Shown: positions 37,033 to 48,313 of the stretch, piece by piece | Numbering within the stretch: position 1 is the first letter of the stretch | Layout: each line of letters begins with the position of its first letter | Assembly: GCA_030411725.1 (NCBI GenBank) | Contig: MU839828.1 | Location: forward strand, 1,798,001 to 1,862,000 | Origin: Echria macrotheca | Taxonomy: Eukaryota > Ascomycota > Sordariomycetes > Sordariales > Schizotheciaceae | Length of the DNA stretch: 64,000 bases | Reading direction: 5' to 3' | The notes under the pieces: model-generated | Database searches by the model: none | The model's input: the letters and a program-made list of their open reading frames with translations, nothing else | What the model was told of the DNA's origin: nothing | Made by a program: the position numbers and the translations under genes

Positions 37033-40000
37033 ATGCGTGTGCCCAACGCCTCGGTGCCGGTGCTGGCAAGGTCATCGACCATCTCCCATCCACACCGCCG
37101 TCCGACGTACATCTATGAGCAGGACGACGACGACGAAGAGGACGAGCCACCCCCTCGGCCGGGTCCCGAAAGCCGTCGGAGCCGATCTCGCCGGGATGTC
37201 AGCCCCCAGTCGGCACGGCACTATCGGTCGACGCCCGAGTCTCGACGCTCACCTAGGACGTCGGTCTCCGAGTCGGAATATGAAACGGACGTGACCATGG
37301 AATCCGACGACGAGAGAGCCATGTATCCGCCGCAACCCCACGGCAAAGTGGTCAATATGCCGGCCGTCTCACGCAGCGTGATGCGCGAGCGTCTCAACCG
37401 CAACCGGGATGCTGCCTTTGACGACGACGGCGCTGCTCCGCCGGCAAGGGATCCGAGGCATCCCCCTTCAAGCGGCCGGCGTCGGTCGCCCTCGCGACAA
37501 CCACCGCGGCAACCTTCCCGCCATCCGTCGCACCAATCGTCCAAGCGGGACCAGTACCGGCGGCCTCGCGGCGAGTCTTTCCGGGAAGAGGATATGATCA
37601 TCGACGATGATCGATCCCAGTACGGACCTAAAGGGTAGGCCGAAGATTTATATCTGCATCGGGCAAATCTGATTTGATACTAACACACACAACAGGCATC
37701 CGAGAATGTATTACGAACCTGAGAGTTTCGAAAAGCCGCCACCGATCCGAAGAGCTCACACCACGGCTGGTTCCCACATGGCATCGTCCCACAGCCTGGC
37801 GTCCTCCACCCGGCGGTCCACCTATGACCACGGCTTTGGCGGCTACCCGCTGCAGCCGATGGTGCCCGACAGATCCAGAGGGTTTGTCTCTGCCCTTGTT
37901 GACGCAGACAAACATTGTCCTGACTGTCTCAGTAGCGTTTCCTGTGTTGTCTGCTTGGACGAAGACAAGTCGGCCCACGACACTGTAAAGCTCAAGTGCG
38001 GCCACAACATGTGCCACCGCTGCCTGAGACGTAACTTCAAGCTGTCCCTGACGGACCCTCAACACATGCCGCCCAAGTGCTGTACCGCCGACCACATCCC
38101 GCTCAAGCACGTCGAGCGGTTCTTCGACGGCGACTTCAAACGCAGGTGGAACCGCAAGTTCGCCGAGCTCTCGACCCGTAACCGTCTCTACTGTCCGTCC
38201 CGCCACTGCGGGGAGTGGATCCGACCCGAGGACATCCGCGATGAGGAAGGACTCCACCATGGTAAATGCAGAAGCTGCAAGACCAAGGTCTGCGGCCGCT
38301 GTCACGGCCGATGGCACTATCCCTTGGCGTGTCCCCGCGACGCCGAGACGGACCGGTTCTTGGAGCACGCCCGCCGCGAAGGCTGGCAGCGGTGCCATCA
38401 TTGCAATGCCGTCGTCGAGCTCAAGGAAGGCTGTAATCACATGACCTGGTATGGACCCTTTCGTGCGGCGCGTCGTGCCTCCGCCCCGTCACCCCTTATT
38501 AACACCTGGTGCGCGAACAGCCGCTGCGGAGGCGAGTTCTGTATGGTCTGCGGATCCAAGTGGAAGTCTTGCGATTGTCCCTTCTTCAACGAGTCGATCA
38601 GCAGCGAGCCGGCCGATTACATGGACGTCGCCATGGACCCGATGCCGAACCCGTTCGCGGGAAACCGGTTCGATGGGAAACGATTCGATGCCCCTTCGTC
38701 GCCCCGGGAGTTTCGCACAGAGGCACCTTTCAACAGCACCGTCCGGCCTCGCCCGTCGAGCTACGAAGAGGAGATGATGCTCCATCGGCTGCAGGAGCGG
38801 CGGGATGCCCAGCACGGCTCCCAGAAACCGCCACGGGCCTTTACTGATTATCGCCAACAGGGTCGCGATGATGAGCGTCGACCTCGGTCTCACCGATGGC
38901 CCGAGCAGGAGCAGGCACCACGCCATCCGGGTCGACCCCCCGTCGGCGATGAGTACCGACGGCGGCCAGCCACCGTGATTGTGCCACCGCCGCCTCAGAT
39001 GCACCATCCCTCGGTTCCACCGCCTCGCTCCGCCTATGATGGGCCGGGCGGCACCATGGACTACGTCGCCGGAGTCAGCCGGGCCAGAGGTATGCGGTAT
39101 GCCTCGCCTGAGAGATGGCACGCGCCTTCAGAGCCCCCGATGCCGTCAGAGAGGGACAGATGGCATGCCCCCTCGGAGCCGCCCATGTCACCCGAAAGGG
39201 AGAGATGGCGCGGACCGTCGCGGCCGCAGTCGCCCGAGAGGACGAACTGGGGCCCTTCGCGGGCGCCATCACCCGAACGAGGAAGATGGCGCACCCATTC
39301 GAGGGCGCCGTCAGCTGCGGGGAAGGAGCTGTGGCGTGCTCGTTCGGTACCTAGGCCCATCTACGATTCGCCCGAACGAGAGCGCAGTCCGTCGGTCGAG
39401 ACACGGCGGAATCCGTCGCGTTTCCCTTCACGGGCCGCATCTCGCGCCGCTTCCCGAGCCGCCTCCCGAGTGCCGTCGCGGGCGCCTTCGCCTCCCGAGA
39501 CACACCGTGCCCCGTCGCCGCCACCCCTGCGACGGGCACCGTCGGCTGCGCCGTCTCGCCGAGCAGCATCGCCCGGATTCCAACGGGCTCCGTCCCCACC
39601 CGGATCGGACCGATCGCCTTCTCCTGATCGCCGACGATCACGGACCCCAGCTAGAAGCCGTGCCCAGACGCCGGATCGAAGGCGAGCCCACAGCCCCGAC
39701 CAACGACGCGCCACGTCGATGGAGAGACGTCTTGCTGATCGGTTCAACGCTGACGTCCGACAGAACTCGCCAGCCATGGTCGGAGCGCTGGCCCCCGTCG
39801 GGCCGGTGGGACCTCTAGGTCCGATGATGATGATGACGCCTCCGCCTCCGCCGCCGTCGCATGCGCCCACCCAGCACACGATGGCCCCGCCATTGCCCAT
39901 GGCACCGGTTCCGCCCCCCGCTGCGACGCCCAGCATGGCCGGCATGCGTAGAGGACACATGATGGATGATGAGGTGTATACCGCCATGCCCTCGACCCGG

Positions 40001-40240
40001 GGTCGGTACCACGAGCAGCAGGAGCCTGCTAATATGGGAGGGGGCTCGCCTCACGCTCCCCACGTAAGGAGACGTCCGCCCCAGGTTACGCGGGTACATG
40101 GACACGATCTTCCGCGGCCGTCGGTGCTGGCGGGTCTGGCAGGGCCGGGACGGGGACTGAATAGAGTGTTTGAGTGGAGGAACTATGTGGAGCCGGGCAT
40201 GCCGGATAATGAGCAGCCGCCGTCGGTGGTGGCCATGTAG
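37033..40240 (+). CDS. RING-IBR-RING (RBR) E3 ubiquitin ligase with Arg/Ser/Pro-rich tail
   Basis: Three exons (37033-37634, 37696-38448, 38521-40240) give 1024 residues. RING1 begins at Cys284 (CVVCLDED), followed by an IBR-type Cys-rich segment (CPSRHCGEW, CRSCKTKVCGRC) and RING2 from Cys434 (CHHCNAVVELKEGCNHMTC). By analogy with parkin, Cys447 in EGCNH would be the catalytic cysteine that carries ubiquitin. Cys452, a zinc ligand, is made only when the second intron is removed. The start is the first ATG in an otherwise open frame. About residues 1-270 are acidic and Arg/Ser-rich. The tail (residues 500-1024) has tandem motifs of the type RWHAPSEPPMSPER, then a run of RAAS units and RS-like repeats, and is probably disordered. 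Substrate and pathway are unknown; no named orthologue was recognised. Confidence 0.92.
39105..39500 (+). repeat. Coding repeats in the ubiquitin-ligase tail
   Basis: About five imperfect units of roughly 48-54 bases encode variants of SPERxRWxxPSxxP. They are followed from about 39415 by a 12-base periodicity encoding RAAS (three near-identical units) and RVPS/RAPS. Both suggest expansion by replication slippage within an unstructured Arg/Ser/Pro tail. Confidence 0.75.
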
Positions 40241-40741
40241 CGGTGTATGTTGTGGAATGTAGTGTGGCGTGGTGTTGGGTGTATAGTTGGCAGATTGTCC
40301 TATTTCTCTTTGGGAAAGAGGCTGTCTTGTAGTACTAGTTTGTGGAATGGATGGATTTGGGTATTTGTGTGTGCCGTGTGCTGTGTGCTGTGAGGTGTAT
40401 ATACGGGCATTGATGAGAAAACTAGAAACTAGAAAAAGAGAGGATTTGGGTATATGTCGTTTTGATCACTGTTACGGACTACCTCACGGAATATTGAATA
40501 GATGGTTGGGGCAGAGACTTTGTCAAGAGGGTATTAATAGGTATCTGCATAGACCTATATGTGCAGCTCACTCGTCGATTGCGCACAAAGTTTTCTCTGC
40601 TTGGGCACTTTGTTTCGGGGAATATCGGTGAAGGGATGAAAAATGGAGGAGTAGGTAGAAGGTTAGGTACCTAGGGATGTATTGTACAAGTAGTGTGTGT
40701 ACTGTGTGTATGGTGTGTGTATTGTGTGTGTACTGTGTCTA

Positions 40742-41315
40742 TTCAACGCCTCTCCCGATGTAGGAAAATGCAGTGATCATCCTGCGATTCGTCGGCACTC
40801 CACCAACCTACCGTGGCAAGCGTGGACGAATGGGATGAGAAGATGGAAAGATGTGGGAATCTGGTTAACTATACCCTGTTCCTGTTGTTCAACGTCACCA
40901 ACGTCTCCCCCGAGTAAGAAAATGCAGTGATGTTGCGGAATCGGGCACGAAACTTTACCACCCTCCCCACCTCTTCCCCCGGAGATGGACGAATGGGATG
41001 GGGGGATGTGGGGATTTGGTTTGCAATGTTACTGTATTATTTCCTGTTGAGTGTTTCAACGTCTCCTTTGAGGTCGAAAATGCAGTGATGATCAGGCAGT
41101 AAGCTGCCCCCCCCCCCCTCCTCCCGTCCTTCCCGTCGTTTTCCCCATGAGGTGGACGAATGGGATAGAAGATGGAAGATGTAGGGATCGAGTTACCGTT
41201 GTTCAACGCCTCCCCCGAGCAAGAAAATGCAGTGACGACTGGGGAATTGAGTTGTTGATCGGTCTAGGTTATTGTCTGTTGGAAACCTTGCCTTTGGGGG
41301 GGGGCGGCGGGGGGG

Positions 41316-41346
<31 letters not shown>

Positions 41347-42541
41347 CGGGGGGGGGGGCCGCNNNNNNNNNNGTGTATGGGTTGTCGTTTTTTTTTTTTT
41401 TTTTTTGGTTGTGGGTTTTTTTTTTTTTTTTGTTTTTGTTTTTTTTTTTTTTTTTTCCTTTTCTTTGCCCCCCCCCCCCCCCCCCCCCCCAACCCACCCA
41501 CTAAGGAGGACGGACGAATGGGATGGGATGGGGAGATCTGGGGGGATTTAGTTTCCCCTGGTTGTTACCGTGTAGTAGTTCCACGTCTTCTTTAAGGTCG
41601 AAAATGCTGTGATGTGACAGATCGGGCAACTGTGAGGTAGGTATACGGTATACTAATCCTCACCCCCGGAGGTGGACGAACAGGATGGGAAGGTGAAGAT
41701 TTGGGGGGATTTAGTTGCCTTGTTACTGCGGCTCAACGTCTCCTTTGGGGTCAAAAATGCAGTGTCTGCGGCTTTTCGGGAACGTCTCGTCGTTTGGTTT
41801 GGGGGAAAAAAAACTGGGATAAGTGGGAAGGGCAGTAGCAGGGCAGTGGTAGTGGCAGGACGGACCTGGACGGTGGCATTGGCAGGGCCGTAGCAAGGAG
41901 GTGGACGAATGGGATGATGGGAAAGATGGAAAGATGTAGGGATTTAGTTTGCCCTTCTGTTTTATTTACTGTGGTTTTTCAACGTCTCCCCCGAGCAAGG
42001 AAATGCAGTGATGGAGTCGGGCAAGCTGTTTAGGCATATATGCCCGGTTCCAGTTAATGATTGGTCGAGGTTAGTCTGTTAGGACTTACCTTTCCCCCTG
42101 CCCTCGGGAGTGGACGAATGGGATAGCATATGTGGGGATCTGGTTACCTGTCGTGCCTGTTACTGTTGTTCAACGTCTCCCCCGAGCAAGAAAATGCAGT
42201 GAAAATAGTGTAGTGTGAGCACCTGCGGACCAATAGGACACTGCCTGCGTGCCCGATCGCGCTAAGAAAAAGTGGCTTACAACTTTTTCCAGAGCAGGAG
42301 ATAAGCCAGCGATCGTCGCAAATCAGCTCCCCCCTACCCCCCTGAGGTAGACGAATAGGATGGATAATGTGGGTATCTGGTTACCCTGTTACTGTGTGGT
42401 TCAACGCCTCTCCCGAGGTAGAAAATGCAGTGAGGATGAATCAGATTCAAGATCTACGTAGGGATCTAGTTAGTTACCCTGTTAATTGACTATGTTTACT
42501 ATTCCTTAATGCCTCGTTTGAGGTCGAAAATGTGCAGTGTC
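40742..42541 (+). repeat. Degenerate array of a composite repeat (A-B-C module), ten core copies
   Basis: Core block C (TTCAACGYCTCYCCCGAG, then GAAAATGCAGTGA) starts at 40742, 40888, 41055, 41202, 41579, 41732, 41978, 42169, 42400 and 42505. Block A (GTGGACGAATGGGATGG) occurs at about 40822, 40984, 41151, 41511, 41671, 41901, 42110 and 42346, always 51-77 bases ahead of the next core. Between A and C lies a weaker block B (AGATGTGGGGATTTAGTT, then TACTGTTG-like). The C-to-A spacers vary from about 80 to 310 bases and are unrelated to each other. Two core variants alternate: CCCCCGAGCAAG and CCTTTGAGGTCG. No long open frame runs through it. Its nature is unknown: an old minisatellite, a decayed SINE or MITE cluster, or a structured transcript are all possible. 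Confidence 0.85.
41296..41490. other. Assembly gap (10 N at 41363-41372) inside homopolymer tracts
   Basis: Ten undetermined bases are flanked on the left by almost pure G (41296-41360) and on the right by T-rich runs (about 41388-41459) and then poly-C (41468-41490). Such blocks are typical of low-quality reads meeting at a gap, so the true length and sequence are unknown. The gap falls inside the spacer between the fourth core and the next A block. Confidence 0.9.
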
Positions 42542-43642
42542 TCTTGGAAACTAGAAAATAATTCGGTGGGGAACATACATACCCCTAGGGGAGGAGTCGA
42601 GAGGGCAATGAGTGGCAACTTGGGCAAGGCCAGTTGTGTCTGTCCGTGGATAGATTGGGTGTGGTTTATTAGGGCAAACTTTTACCTCTTGCTCTCCAGG
42701 ATATGATGATGTGCTAATGTTTAAATGGAGTGCTGAACTCGTTGTCGTACGGCGAGCTATCATCCCGACTCTGTTTCCAAATAGCACGTCCAAGCAGACA
42801 GGAATGCTACCTTTCCTTGACGGCATCGGTTGGTATGTGAATGGATTGGAGATAAATAGACAGGTACTCCGTAGACAGGAGAACTTAATCCCTGAGTTAT
42901 GGGCCCTGACTGGCGGCGGATATGAGGAGAGATCAGTTCCCCCTGGGATGGTTTAGGAAGAGGACACCACGGCCGTAACGGTATCACAGGTAATAGAGAG
43001 TGATAATCGACTTCATATTAAATTAATTGAGGGTATAGTTTGACTTCGGGTCCACGGCAGCTAGAGGGAGGCTTTTGCAGCATGTCTTAGTATTACAAGA
43101 CCGTATCACCATCGGCGTTGGACAACCAGAAAAAAAGAACAGACCAGAATGTCTGCTTTACATCATCGGCCTGATACTTCGTGCCGATAACGACACTATC
43201 TTTTATACCAACAGGAACAGAAAAGCGACAGAAATATGTAGGCCGTACCCCAGAGCTACTAAGCTTGCTGGAAACACAAGCCAAAAACTGTTTGTGTCTA
43301 TTACTTGTACGGAAAAAATGATGCAGGGTAAGTACTCGAGTTCGATCAAATTGGACTGGACTGGATTACCGAAATAGGGGCTTGGTAAAGACACAAGTTC
43401 CACCCCTTTGTTCCCCATCATAACTTTATATCCACGATATACCGCCAACCTCAAGGGCTAATTACATACTGCACAAGCTCGCCAAAGCAGCAACAAATAT
43501 TTAGGATCAACCCCATTGTATTCAAGAATGGTATCTCATGGATGCTACACGTGCTAAAGCTCACCGTTGATGAAATTACAATCCTCATTATCGCCCAAAC
43601 CGAGTATTACCCACATGCCACCCGCCATCTTTACAAGAAACC

Positions 43643-45567
43643 TCAAGTTGACTCCCCGCTACCCACCACCTTCTTCAAATCCTCTCCGCTCCCCTTGGTC
43701 TCCTCCACCACCCCGATAGCCAGCGGATCCCCCGGGGCCGTGGCCGCATAATCATCATCACCCGCCAGCTCTTCGAGCGTCTTGCGCTTCGTCTCCTTGA
43801 TCAGGCAGGTTGAGCCAACGCCAAGCAGCATGAACAGCGCAAAGATCTCGAGGACGTGGTTCAGCCAGGGGTTCGCATTCCCACCAGGCACGGCGCCGCG
43901 GGTGCGCAGCGGGGCGATGGCGCCCTGGCCGATGATGGAACCGATCTTGCCCGAGGCGGCCGAGATACCGTGCGACGTAGACCGGTAGCGCGTGGGGAAG
44001 CACTCGCCGGGCACGATAAAGGTGGTGCTGTTGGGGCCAAAGTTGAAGAAGAACTGGGCCAGCACGTAGATGGCCAGTAGCCCGTTGGACGACAGGTTGT
44101 TGTAGGCGAAGCCCATGACAATAAACAGGATGGTCAGAATGGCGAAGCCCATGAACTGGATCGGCTTGCGGCCGAGCGTGTCAACCGTCGCCACCGTCAC
44201 CCAGTATCCGGGCACGGCGCCTGCCAGGACGATAATCAGGTTTCCGACGGCCGTGTTGTAGAGAATCTGGTACGTGTTGTGTGCGCCGGCTGTCGAGTAG
44301 CCGATAGCGCTGAGAATCGTGGCATTATTCAGGGAGAGACCGTAGAAGGCAATATCGAGGAAGCACCACGACAGCGCAGTTCTATCGTCGGTTAGCCAAC
44401 GTCATGGTCACTGTGGGACAGTACTCACCCAGCAAGGAGCATGCCGTTCTTGGGCTTCGAGTAGTGGCGGAAAAAGTCACCCCAGCTGGCCTTCTGCACC
44501 GTCATCTTCTCGTTCGCCTCCCGCTGGGCCTGTACTCGGGCCAGCTCGTCCGTGGTGCCTTCAGCCTTGCCACTCATGTAGGCCTCGACATCGTTGCCGG
44601 CCTTCTCAACATCGCGGGCGACATCGAACGTATAACGGGGCGTCTCGGGGATCGTCAGACGGTAGTCTAGATGGTCAGCGCGGTTCTCCATGGCCCGATA
44701 CGAGACCACCTACACAGGGCAATGCAGCCCGGCACAGCACCGAAGCCAATCAATGTTCTCCACATCTTGTCGACAGCCAGCCCGCACACACCGGTGCAGT
44801 TGGCGAGCTTCGTCGAGCTCTCCAGCGACTCCTTGAAGCCGAGCGTGACGAAGAGCATGACAAACGCGGCACAGAGCTGGCCCAAGCCTTGCATGGCGAA
44901 CACAGCACCCATCATGGCACCTCTCCACTTTGTCGTCGCAAATTCGGATGTGCTAGGCATGTTAGAGACCCAATTCGGCAGACAGCAGACCGAGCCTTAC
45001 ATGATGGACGAGAGTGGATAATCACCGCCGATACCAACACCCTATGGATGCTCTGTCAGTCTAGTCACGTCCAGAAGGGGCTGACAGACTCACCATGAGC
45101 ACGCGCCAGAAGATGATAATGCCGATGATATCAATCGAAGGAGAGGAAGACGACAATGCCTGGCCGAGGGTCGCGAAGATGATGATAATCAGTTCCAAGC
45201 CGTACATGCGCTTACGACCGACGATATCAGCCAAGGCGCCGAAGCCCAGCTGACCGACGACGGTACCGGCCGAGGTGGCGAGCTTGATGGCCGTGTCGGA
45301 CGAGGTGGGCATGATGCCGACGCCGGGATAGTAGACAATGCCAAGCATGGTGGTCAGGAGCGAGGCGGTAAAGATGTCGTACGAGTCGGTAAAGAAACCG
45401 ACACCAGCGACGACGACGGCGCGGACATGGTACCAGCCGAAGGGGGCGCGATCGACCTCGGCGAGAGCCAGACGGCGGCGCTCGTTGGGATCCTTGACGT
45501 GGAGGAACTGGTTGTGGAAGTTTTTGTAGGCAGCGTTTCCGCCTGACGTGGCCCGCGCTTCCGCCAT
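43643..45567 (-). CDS. PHO84: Inorganic phosphate transporter, PHO84 type (MFS)
   Basis: Five exons (45567-45094, 45041-45001, 44952-44714, 44666-44429, 44381-43643) join in phase to 576 residues. The protein is a 12-helix major facilitator of the phosphate:H+ symporter family at the plasma membrane. The family signature GVGIGGDYPLSSIITSEFAT is rebuilt only after splicing out two introns, and the sugar-porter-like loops GRKRMYG and GRKPIQ are present. A long central hydrophilic loop lies between helices 6 and 7, as in Pho84. Short tails are cytosolic; the C-terminus ends in a Gly/Glu/Lys-rich stretch. In fungi such genes are induced by phosphate starvation through Pho4/NUC-1. Only CACGTT-type half-matches are seen upstream (for example 46274-46279, about 710 bases before the start), which is weak support. 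Confidence 0.96.
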
Positions 45568-48313
45568 GTTGGATACTTGACGACGAGGCTATTCAGGCTG
45601 GATGGAAGCTTGGAAGGGATCCCGCTCGGGAGCGAGCTGGACGGGGCTGGGTGGTACGGCCCAGGCTATTTATTGTGTCGCCTCGGACGCGGTCCTGTTT
45701 TCAGCTGAGCGCCAGCAGCAAGGATGGCCGGGTGGGTATCATGCCGCGACGGATCCAAATTCCCTTTGGAGAAGCTCCCAAAAGGCTGTCGCCGGTCGTC
45801 GAGAGCTTGACATTGGCCATGTGGGCTGCAAGCCTCGACAGGAGTGGCTGCCCGCGGCCTTCTGGTAGGCTGACTGGGGGGGCAACGACACGCCCTCGGT
45901 CAAGGTTTTGGGCCAAGAACCGACATGTAGATCGTGTATGTCCCTCATCAGCTTCGAGAAGACCAATCTTCGGCTTGGAATGACAGCGGCCCCATCGTGC
46001 CCTTCTCCGTCGTCTGTGGCCAGACCATACGGCAAACCTGGTCGTCTTGACCCGAGTTCGGTTCTAGAAAATCTCTTCAAAGGTTCTTTTGCTGACCGTC
46101 ACATCATGATCGATACCAATTTTTGTCTGATTTTTTCCTTCTTTTTTTGGTGATCTTGAAGCTGGGTGAACTTGTGTGTGTGGTTCAACGTTGGTTGAGT
46201 GGACCCCTGCCGACAGGGGTTGTTCGGGAAGGAACCAGGGGTCGACCCCACGAATGGCAGCAGATCGGATCGGCACGTTTCTTCGTCCTGGCCCATGGTT
46301 CGTCAGTTCTGTTTGGTTTGCTTTCAAGTCCCGGGCATTGACAGATGTGCCTTCCTCTGCTTGTTTTTCGAGGGGGGCTGACCGAAGCCGCACTGAATCC
46401 ATCCCCGGCCGAGCCTTTGAGCTCTCTCGTTCAAGGCATAATTCTAGGCCATAGGTAATTCTATCGACTGAGGCTAAATGACAAGTCCTTGCCCCGGGGA
46501 TGGCGACATCATCTAGAGCTGCAAGTGTCGCGTGCTCGTCGCCAAGGTCATATACCAAGAAGTGTAACGGCGACCCGACGGCGGCAGCCTCAAGTCTTGG
46601 CTATCTCTTGGATATCTCTTGGCATCTCTTGGCCATGAATCCTCGGGACTTTGGATCCAACATCTGCGGAATCCCATTCTCGACGGGAGATTGGCATCGC
46701 GAGCTCACAATCTGCGCCTTTCCTGGTGTTTGGGTGTTGGGCAGACATCGAAAGAAACGTGTTGTGACACAAGACCCTTATTGGCTGCCGAAAAGCGCTC
46801 CAATTTTCTGCATGTCAAAGGTCGAGAATCGCTCCGCCGGTTCCGATGCGGGATTCCAGGCTGTGGGCCATCACCCATCAGCATGGACCGACCCATCACG
46901 GCATGTTCTCCAGCATAGGTAACACCATACCAGATCGTCGGGGTCTAGTCCGCAGCATCTGGAGTCGTGATGTTCGAGCTCGAGGCCAATCACGTTGGCC
47001 ATGCCAACCACGAGCCTGCAGCTTGCCTTCCCGTCCGCGGAGACGGCCCAGTTACACGGTTCTGAGCCTCGGTACCCGGGTCCCGGCACAGTCCACAGTC
47101 TCCAGACGCGTATTAAACATGACGGTCATGCCGCCACGGCGTCTACTGGAAGCTTTCTCCTCCTTTCGGTGTCGTTTCCGTCTTGGCATGCCCTTCTGGG
47201 ACGTGATATCGCGCCCGCTGTCATTGGGAAAGACACTCGAACCATCCCGCGTTGTTAAATTTGCGCTGGCCGAGATGCTCGGCGAGTGATTCTGTTACCT
47301 CATCGTGGGCTCAAGAAAGCGCATAATGGAATCCTCACCAGGCAAGGGACCCTAGATATACGAGGCATTATAATGTATAAGAGCTCCATATGCCTTAAAG
47401 TTGCCAACTACGTAAGGTTCGGTGAGGAATTTGGGCATCAATCCGCGTGGAGCCCCAAGTTGCCAGGCTAGGATTACTCCTGTGTGTTTTCCAACATCGA
47501 CAACCTAGAAGCTTTCCAGGTCGCCTCATGATGTGTGAGGCACATATACATGTCTCCGTTACCCAGCTTATTACCCAGTCACCCAATGACATAACAGCCA
47601 ACTACTCAAAACTATTGAACTCTCCAACCCCGAAACATCCTGTTTCCTGTGAAGGTAGACCCCAAGCAACCCAAGCAGCCCCCACGAGCTTCCCCACTGC
47701 CTCTCAGTGGTGTGAAGCCACATGAAAAAAGACGCGGGTAAAATTTCCGATCCTGAAATGCCCTCCCAAAAAAGAAGCCATCAAGAAGCCATATCGGGAT
47801 ATGAGAGTGTTCACAGGCCCGGTTTGAATGGACGCCTCTGCAAAGAGACAAGATTCCAAGTCTTGCGCATGAGACCACTCTGCTACTGTACGTAGGGCAG
47901 TGACTCAGTTTGCCCCCTTTTTGATACCCGGGGGGCACCCCCTTAAACCAAACCCGGACAGACAACAACTGCTATGGTGAACGATCGAAATCGACGATAT
48001 CCGCGGCATCATACCTACCCGCCCATATATAGAAAGAGGCCTTTATAAAAAACGTCTAGTTCTCTTCACGAAGCATCTCGGATTTACGCTGACCTACCTC
48101 TCCCATCCCCCTCCCCCTCCCCAGGTACACAATATCATACGATCCTCCACGCGTCTCAGAGTACATGTGCACCGAGCAACCGAGTTTGCGCAACGAGTTC
48201 ATCACCGCTACTTCACGTTCACCAACACATCATAAAAAAATAAACCCTTTCCAGCACGTATGGTATTATTACACTACTCTCATGACAACACATTACACAT
48301 ATATGCATCAACA
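45568..48313. other. PHO84 promoter and IML1 3' flank
   Basis: No gene is supported in these 2.7 kb. A perfect 7-base inverted repeat (ACCCCTG/CAGGGGT) spans 46203-46220. CACGTT words, a possible weak Pho4-type site on either strand, occur near 46274 and 46991. Open frames on both strands (for example 46500-46922 and 46846-47289) lack recognisable domains. A TTATAAAAAACG run at about 48043 lies in the IML1 3' flank. Confidence 0.5.

Larger units (their letters stand above)
40241..43642. other. Convergent intergenic region between the RBR gene and PHO84
   Basis: This 3.4-kb stretch lies between the stop codons of two convergent genes. Its centre is the composite-repeat array and assembly gap, described separately. 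At 40670-40745 there are GTGTGTACTGTGTGTATG-like runs. From 42550 to 43642 no gene is supported; a CACGTG palindrome at 43548-43553 lies downstream of the PHO84 stop and is probably chance. Confidence 0.7.

Noticed and set aside
40742..42541. CRISPR-like reading of the repeat array
   Set aside because: The host is a fungus, repeats are imperfect, and spacers vary from about 80 to 310 bases with a second conserved block inside.
43548..43553. CACGTG as a Pho4/NUC-1 site for PHO84
   Set aside because: It lies downstream of the PHO84 stop codon, not in the promoter.
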